Origin: Maricaulis parjimensis
GTDB lineage: Bacteria > Pseudomonadota > Alphaproteobacteria > Caulobacterales > Maricaulaceae
NCBI RefSeq assembly: GCF_016817355.1
Contig: NZ_JADOTT010000005.1
Coordinates: forward strand, 225,916 to 289,915
Direction of reading: 5' to 3'
Length of the DNA: 64,000 nucleotides
Under the pieces are notes generated by a model that saw only the letters and a list, made by a program, of their open reading frames with translations, was not told the DNA's origin and ran no database searches. This document shows, piece after piece, positions 17,807 to 26,405 of this stretch. Both the position numbers and the translations under genes were made by a program. The first letter of the stretch is position 1. The number at the start of each line of letters is the position of its first letter.

Positions 17807-18427
17807 ATGACGATCGCTTTGAATCCGGTGCGCACACCGGTCGTTCTTCCGGTTGCCGGTGCCGTCACCGTCGGCCTGTTTGTCCTGATGAATAACCTCA
17901 TCGATATCGGTCCGGTCACGCCGGACCCGGTGGTGGAAAGACCACCCGTCCAGATCCGCTTCGAGCCGGAACCGGTCAGGATCGAGGATCGCTGGGAAAA
18001 CATTGAAATCACGGAGCTTGATCCGCCGCCGCCCGTACCCCGCCTGGATATTGAACACTCCGCGGTGGAGGGCATGCCGGAGGGGAATAGCTGGACCCTG
18101 CCGCCCATCGAGGTTGCGGGGATAGAAATCGGATCCGGCCTCGCCAATATCGACCGCGCCCAGCCGGTTCCGCGCGTTCGCATCGACCCGATCTTCCCGG
18201 CCAGTGAGGCCTCGCGGGGCCGCTCGGGCGAGTGTTCGGTGACCTTCGACATCACGCCGGAGGGGCGGACAACCAATATCCGTCCGGGCACATGCACCAG
18301 CCGCGCTTTCGAACAGGCGACGATGAATGCCGTCAGCCGCTGGCGCTATGATCCGCAGGTGAGAAACGGCGAACCCGTCCTGTACCGGAATGCCGTGACC
18401 CAGCTGGTCTATAACCTTGATCAATAA
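17807..18427 (+). CDS. tonB: TonB-family protein, second copy
   Basis: The 206 aa product has the same plan as the first TonB: one N-terminal span (VVLPVAGAVTVGLFVLM), a Pro-rich stretch (ELDPPPPVPRLD) and a C-terminal TonB domain with ECSVTFDITPEG and VSRWRYDPQVRNGEPVLYRNAV. The Cys pair is conserved (GECSV and GTCTS). A GAGGGGAG lies about 14 bases before the ATG, which is rather far. With its own TPR partner it could serve a different set of receptors using the same motor. Confidence 0.9.
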   Translation: MTIALNPVRTPVVLPVAGAVTVGLFVLMNNLIDIGPVTPDPVVERPPVQIRFEPEPVRIEDRWENIEITELDPPPPVPRLDIEHSAVEGMPEGNSWTLPPIEVAGIEIGSGLANIDRAQPVPRVRIDPIFPASEASRGRSGECSVTFDITPEGRTTNIRPGTCTSRAFEQATMNAVSRWRYDPQVRNGEPVLYRNAVTQLVYNLDQ

Positions 18428-18433
18428 ATGAAA

Positions 18434-18462
18434 ATGGGCGCCCCGACGGGGCGCCCATTCTG
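18434..18462. terminator. Bidirectional terminator after the second tonB
   Basis: AATGGGCGCCCC and GGGGCGCCCATT form a near-perfect hairpin with a two-base centre. It lies between the convergent tonB and oligopeptidase genes and is symmetrical enough to serve both. Confidence 0.8.
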
Positions 18463-18485
18463 CTTCCGGTGGCTTTGCGCAGGGC

Positions 18486-20729
18486 CTATTCCGCCGCCAG
18501 CGCTTCCACTTCCTCATCGGCCAGGCCGACGACCATCAGGGTGAAAGCCCAGTTCAACGCAGTTTCCCGCAGACTGTCGAACCGGCCCGACGCACCACCA
18601 TGGCCGGCCCCCATATTCATCTTGAGGAGAGTGAGTCCGTCATCGGTCCGCATCGTCCGGAGACGCTCCACGAATTTCGTGGGTTCCCAATAGGTTACAC
18701 GCGGATCCGTGAGGCCGCCCGTGGCCAGGACATGGGGATAGTCCATGGCCTGGATCTGATCATAGGGGCTGTAGGCCTCGATGGTCTGATAGTCCTCCGT
18801 GCTCTCCAGCGGGTTACCCCATTCCGGCCATTCCGGCGGCGTCAGCGGCAATTCCGCATCCGACATCGTGTTGAGAACATCCACAAAGGGCACGGCCGCG
18901 ATGGCGCCGGCGAACAGGTCCGGCGCGATGTTGATCGCGGCCCCGACGAGGAGACCCCCGGCGGAACCGCCATAGGCGACGATATTGCCCCGCGAGGTAT
19001 AACCCTCGGCGGCGAGGGCTTCACCGGCAGAGACAAAGTCCCGGAACGTATTGGGTTTCAGCTCCAACTTGCCGTCCAGATACCATTGATAGCCATTGGC
19101 CATACCGCCGCGGATATGGGCGATGGCATAGACCATGCCGCGATCCACCAGCGGCAGCGGCGTCACCCGGAACGAGGCCGGGATGGTGATGCCGTAGGAA
19201 CCATATCCATAGAGAAGCAGCGGTGCGGAACCATCGATCGGCGTGTCGCGGTGATAGAGGATGGTCACCGGGATCTGCACCCCATCATGACCGTCCGCCA
19301 TGATGCGACGGACGACATAATCCTCCGGATTGTGACCGGAGGGGACTTCCTGCCGCTTGCGCAGAACACGCTCGCGGGACGCCATGTCGAAATCATAGGT
19401 TTCTTCCGGCGTGGACGGGCTCTCATAGGAGAAGCGCAGCGTGTCGGTCTCGAATTCATAGCCCGACGAAATGCCCAGCGAGTAGGCTTCTTCGTCAAAG
19501 GCGATGTCATAGCTCTCACCGCTCTCATAATTGAGCACAACAATGCGGGGCAGGGCGTTTTGACGCTCCATGCGGACCTGCCAATCCGCGAAGCCGATCA
19601 GGGCGTTGACCAGCGTGCCCGGGCGGTGCGGTACGAAGTCTTCCCAGTTTTCGCGGCCCGGTGCATCGAGCGGTGCCGAAACGATCTTGAAGTCGACAGC
19701 GCCGTCCGCATTGGTACGGAAGTAGAAGCGGTCGCGGGCTTCGGTGAGATAGTATTCGACCCCGTCTTCACGGGCCGAAATCAGCACGGGCTCCGCTGCG
19801 GGATCATTGGCGTCCAGCAGGCGGATCTCGTTGGAGGTATGGCCGCCCGCATTGATAACGACGTAGTTATTCCCGTCCGACAGGCCGACGGAGACGAAGA
19901 AACCGTCATCGGGTTCTTCATAGATCAGCTCGCTGGCACCGCCATTGCGGGACTGGCGATAGACCCGTTTGGAGCGGCCATTATCGTCACGCCACACCCA
20001 ATAGAGGGTCTGGCTGTCATTGGCCCAGGTGAAATCGCCCGAGCTTTCATCCGTCAGCGTCGCGACAATGGCACCCGTCGCGATCTCGCGGATGCGGATT
20101 TCATAGTATTCCGAACCTCGGACATCGACGCCAAAGGCGACGTATTGGTGGTCCGGCGAGTGTTCCATGATGGAAAAGTCGAGATAGTCGAAATCGGCGG
20201 CCTCGACATCGCCGTCGACCAGGATTTCCTCTTCGCCAATGGCTTCACCGGTTTCCGGATCGAGCGGGCGCCGCGAATAGATCGGATACTGTCCGCCTTC
20301 GCGGTAGCGGGTGAAATACTCATAGCCGCCATCGCGTTCCGGCACGGAGCTGTCATCTTCCTTGATGCGTCCGCGGATTTCCTGGAAGAGCTGTTCCTGA
20401 AGCGCTTCGGTCGGCGCCATAACCGCATCCAGATAAGCGTTTTCGGCGTCCAGGAGTTCCCGGATATCACTGTCCAGCGTCTCCGGCTCGCGCATGACCT
20501 GCTGCCAGTTCTCGTCCTTGATCCACTGGTATTCATCCACGCGGGTGAAGCCCAGCTGCTCAATCTCCACCGGCCGTTGTTCGGCGACGGGGGCTTCCAG
20601 GCCCTGGGCCCGGGTGATCAGGGCGGAAACCGGTGTTTCGGTCGTCATCTCGCTCTCCTGGCTGCAGGCGTTCAGTGCCAGGGCGATCAGCCCGGCACCG
20701 GCAAGCCCGGCAAACTTGGTTGAAGTCAT
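18486..20729 (-). CDS. Lipoprotein prolyl oligopeptidase family protease (oligopeptidase B-like, S9A)
   Basis: A serine peptidase that cleaves short peptides, here exported. The start is the second of two adjacent ATGs (20729; the other is 20732), four bases after AAAGGGGG. A lipoprotein signal peptide ends in the lipobox LNAC. Then come the N-terminal beta-propeller and the C-terminal alpha/beta-hydrolase. The catalytic Ser lies in GGSAGGLLVGAA, the Asp in TGGLTDPRVTYWEP, and the His in GAGHGGASGRFD. This matches PtrB/oligopeptidase B rather than prolyl endopeptidase. About 747 aa, usual length plus the anchor. A cytoplasmic enzyme is more typical, so the lipid anchor is notable. MsrB lies 33 bases away upstream on the same strand. 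Confidence 0.92.
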   Translation of the reverse strand: MTSTKFAGLAGAGLIALALNACSQESEMTTETPVSALITRAQGLEAPVAEQRPVEIEQLGFTRVDEYQWIKDENWQQVMREPETLDSDIRELLDAENAYLDAVMAPTEALQEQLFQEIRGRIKEDDSSVPERDGGYEYFTRYREGGQYPIYSRRPLDPETGEAIGEEEILVDGDVEAADFDYLDFSIMEHSPDHQYVAFGVDVRGSEYYEIRIREIATGAIVATLTDESSGDFTWANDSQTLYWVWRDDNGRSKRVYRQSRNGGASELIYEEPDDGFFVSVGLSDGNNYVVINAGGHTSNEIRLLDANDPAAEPVLISAREDGVEYYLTEARDRFYFRTNADGAVDFKIVSAPLDAPGRENWEDFVPHRPGTLVNALIGFADWQVRMERQNALPRIVVLNYESGESYDIAFDEEAYSLGISSGYEFETDTLRFSYESPSTPEETYDFDMASRERVLRKRQEVPSGHNPEDYVVRRIMADGHDGVQIPVTILYHRDTPIDGSAPLLLYGYGSYGITIPASFRVTPLPLVDRGMVYAIAHIRGGMANGYQWYLDGKLELKPNTFRDFVSAGEALAAEGYTSRGNIVAYGGSAGGLLVGAAINIAPDLFAGAIAAVPFVDVLNTMSDAELPLTPPEWPEWGNPLESTEDYQTIEAYSPYDQIQAMDYPHVLATGGLTDPRVTYWEPTKFVERLRTMRTDDGLTLLKMNMGAGHGGASGRFDSLRETALNWAFTLMVVGLADEEVEALAAE

Positions 20730-20762
20730 CATTCCCCCTTTAGGCCGCACCGGGCCCCTCTG

Positions 20763-21170
20763 CTAGCTCTCGTCCTCTGCCGGACGGAAGTCCAGGACAG
20801 TTCCATTGGTACAATAGCGCAGCCCGGTCGGTTCCGGACCATCCGGGAAAACATGGCCCAGATGGGCGCCGCAATTGGCGCAGTGGATTTCCGTTCTTGG
20901 CGCGATCAGCTTGTAGTCCGTCTTGGTGTCAACAGCCTGCTTGTCCGCGGCATCAAAGAAGGATGGCCAGCCGGATCCGGATTCGTATTTGTGGTCGGCC
21001 TCAAACAAGTGCTCGCCACAGACCTTGCAGTGATACTGGCCCGACCGCTTTTCGAGATTCAGCGGGTGGGTGAAAGCGTGCTCCGTGCCTTCCTCGAAGG
21101 CGATGGCATAGGTCAGCGGGTCGAGCTGCGCCTTGAGAGTCTCGATTTCGCTATCTGTCAGTTTCGGCAT
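20763..21170 (-). CDS. msrB: Peptide-methionine (R)-S-oxide reductase MsrB
   Basis: Reduces R-methionine sulfoxide in oxidised proteins. The 135 aa product has the two zinc-binding CxxC motifs (CKVCGE and CANCGAH), GSGWPSFF, HLGHVFPDGP and the catalytic Cys in GLRYCTNG. In most MsrBs the last motif reads RYCINS; the change to TNG is mild and the Cys is kept. No signal peptide, so cytoplasmic. It overlaps the 3' end of the upstream MFS gene by 20 bases, suggesting an MFS-msrB transcript that may continue into the oligopeptidase gene. Confidence 0.96.
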   Translation of the reverse strand: MPKLTDSEIETLKAQLDPLTYAIAFEEGTEHAFTHPLNLEKRSGQYHCKVCGEHLFEADHKYESGSGWPSFFDAADKQAVDTKTDYKLIAPRTEIHCANCGAHLGHVFPDGPEPTGLRYCTNGTVLDFRPAEDES

Positions 21171-22527
21171 GGCCCGTCTCCTTGTCCGCGGGCGCGGCCA
21201 GATGGGCCTGGCCGCGTCTCACTGACAATATGGGCGTTGTCAGGCTGATGACCACTAGGACGACACCCAGCCCGATCGCCGGGAGAAGGGCGGACCATTG
21301 CGGGCCCAGCCCGCCGATCATGAAACCCATCAGGATGGCGCCGGCCGGCATGCCGCCGAACAGGCCCAGCTGGTAGACCGACATGACACGCGCCAGCTTG
21401 TCCGGTGGTGCCTGTTCCTGGACCACGGAGCGGGACAGGGAGATCGCCACGCCGGCACCCAGCCCCCAACAGAAGACGAGGACGTAGAGGGACCAGAAGG
21501 GCAGGGGCAGGGCGAAGGCTGCCGTTGCCAGAACGGTGACACCCTGGGCCAGGATCAGGGCGCGTCCCGGCTTCTCGATCTGCGGAAAAACAGCCAGGGC
21601 GACATTGGCGATGAAAGCGCCAATCCAGAAACAGACCATGAGGCTGGCGATTTCCTGGAAGCCGCCGCCATAGGCTTCGCGAATGACGAGGGGGATCAGC
21701 ACGAGGAAGGCACCGCCCACAATCAGCAGGCCCAACACGATCATGATCGCTGTCATGGGCATCAGCACGGGCGAATGGATGACGGCGGAAATTCCGTCGC
21801 GCAGATCGTCAAGCGGATGCGCGGTCGACATGTTCCGCTTGGAACCAAGCCGGGGCAGGAAAACGGCCGAGAACCCACCCACAAGCAGACCGATCCCCTG
21901 GACCAGGAAAAGCGCGCCTGGTCCGGTAAAAGCCGCAACATATCCCAGGGCCATGCCGGCGATCTGGGCGCCGAACTGGACGGCGGACGCCATCACGACG
22001 GCCCGCTGCAAATCTATGCCGCCATGCCGGGTGCGAGCGGAAATCCGGACGATAGGATTGATGGCGCTATCGCGCGCCGGCATGACGAAACCGCCAGCCA
22101 CACCGATCATCAGGGCAAAGGAGACCATGATCCAGTAGGACAGCCGGTCTGCCAAAAGCAGCCCGCCGAGCACGGCCGCTGCGACCCCGGCGAAGATGTA
22201 GAAATAGAAGATGATCCCCCGTCGGTCCGTGCGTTCGGCCAGGACACCGGCGAAGGGCAGGAGCAACATCATGGGGGCGGTCAGGGCTGCCTGGGCGATG
22301 CCGAGCCGTTCCGGGCTTTCGCCGAGCGTGAAGGTGATCACGCCGGGGAACAGCGTGGTCTGCAGCCCGAAGCTGAAGAACCAGGCGGCGATCAGAACCA
22401 GATAGGCCCCGAAAGGAGGAAGCCGGAGATTGCGATTGCCCGCGAGGGGGCGAAAAACTGGCAAGGTCTGAACTCGTTCGGAACCGACTGTGGATAGATC
22501 ACCTGATTGTGTTCGGATGATCAACAA
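21151..22527 (-). CDS. MFS transporter, EntS-like (MFS_3) exporter
   Basis: An inner-membrane 12-span facilitator of about 458 aa. Spans are clear (AYLVLIAAWFFSFGL, MMLLLPFAGVLAE, VAAAVLGGLLLADRL and so on), and the loop AERTDRRGIIFYF between spans 2 and 3 is the MFS signature region. GGIDLQRAVVMASAVQF resembles the region found in enterobactin-exporter-like proteins. The 5' end is uncertain: the open frame starts with TTG at 22527, and no ATG or GTG occurs before the first span. Substrate unknown. It overlaps msrB by 20 bases. Confidence 0.85.
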   Translation of the reverse strand: MLIIRTQSGDLSTVGSERVQTLPVFRPLAGNRNLRLPPFGAYLVLIAAWFFSFGLQTTLFPGVITFTLGESPERLGIAQAALTAPMMLLLPFAGVLAERTDRRGIIFYFYIFAGVAAAVLGGLLLADRLSYWIMVSFALMIGVAGGFVMPARDSAINPIVRISARTRHGGIDLQRAVVMASAVQFGAQIAGMALGYVAAFTGPGALFLVQGIGLLVGGFSAVFLPRLGSKRNMSTAHPLDDLRDGISAVIHSPVLMPMTAIMIVLGLLIVGGAFLVLIPLVIREAYGGGFQEIASLMVCFWIGAFIANVALAVFPQIEKPGRALILAQGVTVLATAAFALPLPFWSLYVLVFCWGLGAGVAISLSRSVVQEQAPPDKLARVMSVYQLGLFGGMPAGAILMGFMIGGLGPQWSALLPAIGLGVVLVVISLTTPILSVRRGQAHLAAPADKETGHAETDR

Positions 22528-22589
22528 GGTGCGCTATCTCTAACAAGCTGAAGCGCTTAGGCAAGATGCGCATTATTCGGGAGGAAAAC

Positions 22590-23021
22590 ATGCGGTGGCT
22601 GCACATCGGATTGACCGGGCTTCTGGCCCTTTTCATGGTTTTCATGGGTGCACAGAAGTTCGGCGGAGCCAATCCGGTCTTCCAGTATATCGCGGAACAG
22701 TCCGGGATCGGGCTTTTCGAACCGGTTATCCGCATGGCAACTGGCGCAGCTGAAATTCTCGCCGCGGTGCTTTTGGTCGCGGGCCTGTTCGTCGCGGCCG
22801 TACGCTCCTGCGGCGGCATGTTGTCGGCGGCGATCATCGGCGGAGCCATCGTGTTCCACCTGTCGCCCTGGCTGGGGATATCCGCACCGGTCGCGTTTGA
22901 TGCTGAAGGCAATTATGTGCACTCGCCCATGTTGTTCGGCATGGCGGTGGTCTTCTTCCTGATCTCGCTCGCCGTGATCTGGCTGACGCGGAAAACGGGC
23001 TCGCAGAAACCGGCGGCCTGA
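22590..23021 (+). CDS. DoxX-like small membrane protein
   Basis: From the ATG at 22590, five bases after GGGAGGA, the product has 143 aa and four membrane spans: HIGLTGLLALFMVFMGAQKF, GAAEILAAVLLVAGLFVAAV, GGMLSAAIIGGAIVFHL and LLFGMAVVFFLISLAVIWL. The FxGxxKF pattern at the end of span 1 and the RMATGAAEI stretch resemble the DoxX/DUF4870 group. These proteins have no well-settled function. It is divergent from the MFS gene. Confidence 0.75.
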   Translation: MRWLHIGLTGLLALFMVFMGAQKFGGANPVFQYIAEQSGIGLFEPVIRMATGAAEILAAVLLVAGLFVAAVRSCGGMLSAAIIGGAIVFHLSPWLGISAPVAFDAEGNYVHSPMLFGMAVVFFLISLAVIWLTRKTGSQKPAA

Positions 23022-23097
23022 CGCGCGGGAACACCACAATTCGTTAACGCCCACAGGGCATTCTGGGCATTGACCTGAATTTCGGGATCGAAGACGC

Positions 23098-24186
23098 ATG
23101 GCCGACGCCCAGCCCCTAGACCTGACAGAACCCGTCGCGACGCCCAAGACGCGCGCCATACTGGCGCGGCGGCTGGCGGATATTGTCGGCCTGCCGTCCA
23201 GTCGTATCACGCCGCGCGAACGCTGGATTGTCGGCGATCTCCTGTATGATGTGATCCGCGCGAGTGAGCTTGAATTGCGTCAACGCTGCGCCCAGCGTCT
23301 GGCCGGGCTGAGTGACGCGCCGCATCGTCTTTTGCGGACACTGGCCTGTGACAAGTTCGAGGTGGCGGAACCCATTCTCGAGCAATGCCAGGCCCTGACC
23401 GATTTCGACATGCTGGAAATCGTCAGTGCCGGTTCGATGCAGCACCGATTGACCATTGCCAAGCGGGAAAACCTGTCTGAGACGGTCGCCGCCGCGCTGG
23501 CGGCCTATGGCGAGCCGCCGGTTGTCGAGCGCCTGTTGAGAAACAAGACGGCCAAGCTGGCCACGCCCACACTTGATCATCTCGTCGGGGCAGCCCTGGA
23601 AGAAGCCAATTATTCGCTGCTCCTGATCCGCCGCGAGGAATTGCGGCCGACCCAGGCCTTCCGCCTGTTCTGGGGCTGCGATCACATGAACCGGTTCCAG
23701 ATCCTGGAACGCTTCGCCGTGGACCGCACGATCCTGCTTGAGGCGTCGGAAGACATTTTCCCGATGGCATCGGCGGAGAGCTGGTCGGATCCGATGGTGG
23801 CCCGGGTTCTGCGCTATATCGACCGGCGTCAGCGGGATCGGGAAGCCTCCGAAGTCAGTGCCTATGGATCGCTGGAAGGCGTTTGCGAGGCCATGGCACT
23901 GGATGGCGCGCGTCCGGAGATCGTGTCGGAAATCGCAAAGCTTGCGTCCATCGACCGCCGTCTGGTGATCCGGATGATCGAGGACATGGCGGGCGAACCC
24001 CTCGCGATCCTGTGCAAGGCAACGGGTCTGAAATGGCCCTCCTTCCAGAATATCTGGCGGGGGCTGGGGCGGCGTGAGGACAGCGACCCGTACATCCAGG
24101 CGCGCAAGGTCTATGACAGCCTGTCCGTGGAAAAGGCGCAGACGGTTCTGCGCTATTGGAACTTGTCCATGGAAGACAAGAATTAG
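23098..24186 (+). CDS. DUF2336 family protein, first copy
   Basis: The 362 aa product has no signal peptide or membrane span and is predicted almost all helical. It has the DUF2336 pattern: ITPRERWIVGDLLYDVIRASELELRQRCAQRLA near the N-terminus, HRLLRTLACDKFEVAEPIL, and the C-terminal PLAILCKATGLKWPSFQNIW followed by SVEKAQTVLRYWNLS. The C-terminal block matches that of the gene at 44518-45600 (DPLALICKSAGFDKALFVTLA), so the two are distant paralogues. The helical repeats suggest a HEAT-like scaffold. Function unknown. Confidence 0.85.
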   Translation: MADAQPLDLTEPVATPKTRAILARRLADIVGLPSSRITPRERWIVGDLLYDVIRASELELRQRCAQRLAGLSDAPHRLLRTLACDKFEVAEPILEQCQALTDFDMLEIVSAGSMQHRLTIAKRENLSETVAAALAAYGEPPVVERLLRNKTAKLATPTLDHLVGAALEEANYSLLLIRREELRPTQAFRLFWGCDHMNRFQILERFAVDRTILLEASEDIFPMASAESWSDPMVARVLRYIDRRQRDREASEVSAYGSLEGVCEAMALDGARPEIVSEIAKLASIDRRLVIRMIEDMAGEPLAILCKATGLKWPSFQNIWRGLGRREDSDPYIQARKVYDSLSVEKAQTVLRYWNLSMEDKN

Positions 24187-24308
24187 CGCCGGTATTGCCC
24201 GCGGCTATGGCTGCAATCAAAACAATTCATGTCTGAACGCCCTGAAAAACTTTGAACAATCCCAATGTGAGAATTATTCTCAAGAATGAGTTTTTTGGAG
24301 TTTCAGAC

Positions 24309-24563
24309 ATGGCGCGACTGGCGCAATCCTGCCTTCAGGTTCTGACGCATGGCCATGGTCATTGCTCCGTCCTCAAGACGGTCACCTATGCCCTCATGCA
24401 TTTGTGTGTGGCCATGTTGGTGGCCTTTGCCCTGACCGGTGATTGGCGTGCCGCCCTGGCGATCGGATTGGTGGAGCCCTTCATCCAGACATTTGCCTAC
24501 TCCTTGCACGAACGCGCCTGGGGGCGGCGGTCGAAAGCCCATATGCAAACTGGGTGCATCTGA
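24309..24563 (+). CDS. DUF2061 family small membrane protein
   Basis: From the ATG at 24309 (TTGGAG 9 bases upstream) the product has 84 aa with two spans: SVLKTVTYALMHLCVAMLVAFALTG and AALAIGLVEPFIQTFAYSLHERAW. SxxKTxxxRxxH-like start and the ExxxKxxxYxxHERxW pattern in the second span are the DUF2061 signature, and the latter is clear here. Function unknown. It lies 77 bases before the Mrp operon and is possibly transcribed with it. Confidence 0.8.
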   Translation: MARLAQSCLQVLTHGHGHCSVLKTVTYALMHLCVAMLVAFALTGDWRAALAIGLVEPFIQTFAYSLHERAWGRRSKAHMQTGCI

Positions 24564-24640
24564 CCCACCGGTTCATCTGGTCAAGGCTCGCCTCTCCCGC
24601 TAATAACCATGCGACAAGCGTTATCGCGCGGGGAGTTTCC

Positions 24641-25144
24641 ATGTTCTACGGCGTCAGCCTCACCGCCTTTCTGGTGGCGCTCTGGCTTACCCTGTCAGGG
24701 CCTTTTACCCTGTCTGGCGATTATCCGATCGTCATGACGGTCGGGGTCATTTCCATTGCCGCGACCGTGGCTTTGACCTTCCGAATGCGAATCGTCGACC
24801 GCGAGACGGTGCCTGTGGGGCCCATGGTTCCCCTGTTCGCTTACTGGTCCTGGTTGGGCGGTGAAATCTTCAAAGCCAATCTGGCCGTTCTGCGCATGGT
24901 GATGAAGCCGGAGATCGACATGGAGCCGCGTCTGATCCGGGTTCCGGCCGAACAGCGCACGGATCTGGGCCGGTGCGTGTTTGCCAATTCGATCACCCTG
25001 ACGCCGGGTACGGTCACCGTGGATATCGAGGATGACGGTTTCCTGGTGCACGCCCTCGATGGCGAATTCACTGATCCGGCCGGTTTTGCGGAAATGGGAC
25101 AACGCTCCGATGTCGCGACCGATGGCCGCCGGGAGGCGAAATAA
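24641..25144 (+). CDS. mnhE: Mrp-type Na+/H+ antiporter subunit E
   Basis: First gene of the Mrp cluster, 167 aa. GGGAG precedes the ATG at 24641. Three N-terminal spans (VSLTAFLVALWLTLSG, IVMTVGVISIAATVALT, PLFAYWSWLGGEIFKANLAVL) are followed by a cytoplasmic domain containing ANSITLTPGTVTVDIEDDGFLVHALD, the signature of subunit E. Mrp exports sodium (or other cations) in exchange for protons and is needed for salt and alkali tolerance. Its stop overlaps the next start by one base (TAATG). Confidence 0.95.
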   Translation: MFYGVSLTAFLVALWLTLSGPFTLSGDYPIVMTVGVISIAATVALTFRMRIVDRETVPVGPMVPLFAYWSWLGGEIFKANLAVLRMVMKPEIDMEPRLIRVPAEQRTDLGRCVFANSITLTPGTVTVDIEDDGFLVHALDGEFTDPAGFAEMGQRSDVATDGRREAK

Positions 25145-25461
25145 TGGATGTTGTGACTTTCATCATTGCCCTGGGCCTTACCGCGTCCATGGCGATCATG
25201 CTGGCCCGTCTTTTCGCGGGCCCGACGCTTTATGACCGCGTGCTGGCCGCCAATTCCTTCGGGACCAAGACGGTGCTTTTCCTGCTCGTCTTCGCGGCCA
25301 TCGTGGACCGCCAGGATGCAATCGATATCGCGCTGCTGTACGCCCTGATCAACTTCGTGGCGACCATCGCGATCCTGAAATTCTTCCGCTATCGCTCGCT
25401 GGAAATCGCCCTGGCGCAGATGTCGCTGCGCAAGGCGCTCGATGGGGAGTATGACGAATGA
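25144..25461 (+). CDS. mnhF: Mrp-type Na+/H+ antiporter subunit F
   Basis: The 105 aa product has three spans, with RLFAGPTLYDRVLAANSFGTKTV between spans 1 and 2, the hallmark of subunit F. The C-terminal extension after span 3 (FRYRSLEIALAQMSLRKAL) is slightly longer than in Bacillus. It overlaps subunit G by four bases (ATGA), so it is translationally coupled at both ends. Confidence 0.95.
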   Translation: MDVVTFIIALGLTASMAIMLARLFAGPTLYDRVLAANSFGTKTVLFLLVFAAIVDRQDAIDIALLYALINFVATIAILKFFRYRSLEIALAQMSLRKALDGEYDE

Positions 25462-25829
25462 GCCCCGCCGAGATCTTTCACTACGTGCTGTTTGCGGCAT
25501 CGGTGGCCGCCATGTCGGCTGGCCTCGTTTTCGTGTTGGCCGGCGCCATTGGTGTGAACCGCCTGCCGGACTTCTATACGCGCATGCATGCAGCCGGTGT
25601 CACGGACACGCTGGGCGCGGAATTGATTGTGCTGGGATTGCTGCTGCAATCGTCCGACTGGCAGACCTTCGCCAAGCTGGCGCTGGTCGGCCTGCTGCTC
25701 TTCCTGACCAGCCCAACGGCAACGCACGCCATTGCGAATGCTGCGCACCGGGCCGGGCACAAGCCGATGCTGTCACGCTTCAAGCCGGCGCATCCCAAGG
25801 ATGCCGGCAAGCCGGCCGGGGAGGGGTGA
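25458..25829 (+). CDS. mnhG: Mrp-type Na+/H+ antiporter subunit G
   Basis: The 123 aa product has three spans and the signature IGVNRLPDFYTRMHAAGVTDTLGAELIVLG of subunit G. The third span, ALVGLLLFLTSPTATHAIANAAHRAG, is also typical. It begins inside the last codons of subunit F. The next gene starts six bases after its stop. Confidence 0.95.
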   Translation: MSPAEIFHYVLFAASVAAMSAGLVFVLAGAIGVNRLPDFYTRMHAAGVTDTLGAELIVLGLLLQSSDWQTFAKLALVGLLLFLTSPTATHAIANAAHRAGHKPMLSRFKPAHPKDAGKPAGEG

Positions 25830-25835
25830 TCCACC

Positions 25836-26405
25836 ATGCCGTCTGATCTGACCCAATATCTGGATTATGCCCTGATCGCGATGCTGCTGGCCGTCGGCTT
25901 TGCCATCGTGCGCCTGCGCAATCTTTTCGCTGTTGTCATGCTGACCGGCGTGTATTCGCTGCTGTCGGCGGCCTGGTTCGTCTCGCTGGACGCCGTCGAT
26001 GTGGCTTTCACGGAAGCCGCTGTGGGTGCCGGTATTTCCACCGTGCTGATGCTGGGCGCGATGCTCCTGACCGCCCGCGAAAGCGAGCCGGCCGGGAAAA
26101 AGCGCCACTGGGCTGCCTTTGCTGTCGTTGCGGCGGCCGGCGCGGCCCTGTTCTTCGCCATCCCGGACATGCCGGTCTATGGCGATCCGGATTCGCCGGC
26201 GAACTCCTATGTCGGCATGGACTATATGGACCGCACGCCGAATGAGATTGCCGTGCCCAACGTCGTGACCGCTGTGCTGGCCTCCTACCGGGGCTATGAC
26301 ACGATGGGCGAGACGGTCGTGGTTTTCTCCGCGGCCCTCGGCGTGATGCTGCTGCTGGGCTTCGGCACGGGGCGGCGTGAAGAAGACGAGGAGGACGAGC
26401 TGTGA
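25836..26405 (+). CDS. Mrp subunit corresponding to the C-terminal part of MrpA (MbhD/MbhE-like, DUF4040)
   Basis: The 189 aa product has a MbhD/DUF4040 domain (YALIAMLLAVGFAIVRLRNLFAVVMLTGVYSLL and FTEAAVGAGISTVLMLGAML) followed by a loop and two more spans resembling MbhE (TVVVFSAALGVMLLLG). In Bacillus-type Mrp this is the C-terminal end of the very large subunit A; here it is a free-standing protein, as in archaeal Mbh (MbhD and MbhE). The acidic tail EEDEEDEL overlaps the subunit B start by four bases. The symbol is left blank because no standard name fits the split form. Confidence 0.88.
   Translation: MPSDLTQYLDYALIAMLLAVGFAIVRLRNLFAVVMLTGVYSLLSAAWFVSLDAVDVAFTEAAVGAGISTVLMLGAMLLTARESEPAGKKRHWAAFAVVAAAGAALFFAIPDMPVYGDPDSPANSYVGMDYMDRTPNEIAVPNVVTAVLASYRGYDTMGETVVVFSAALGVMLLLGFGTGRREEDEEDEL

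Noticed and set aside
18600..20723. Open frame of about 700 codons on the plus strand opposite the oligopeptidase
   Set aside because: The minus strand encodes a full S9A protease with all catalytic motifs; the plus frame is its mirror.
20763..20840. MsrB catalytic motif RYCTNG considered as loss of function
   Set aside because: The catalytic Cys, the zinc sites and the GWPSF motif are all kept, so a mild family variation is more likely.
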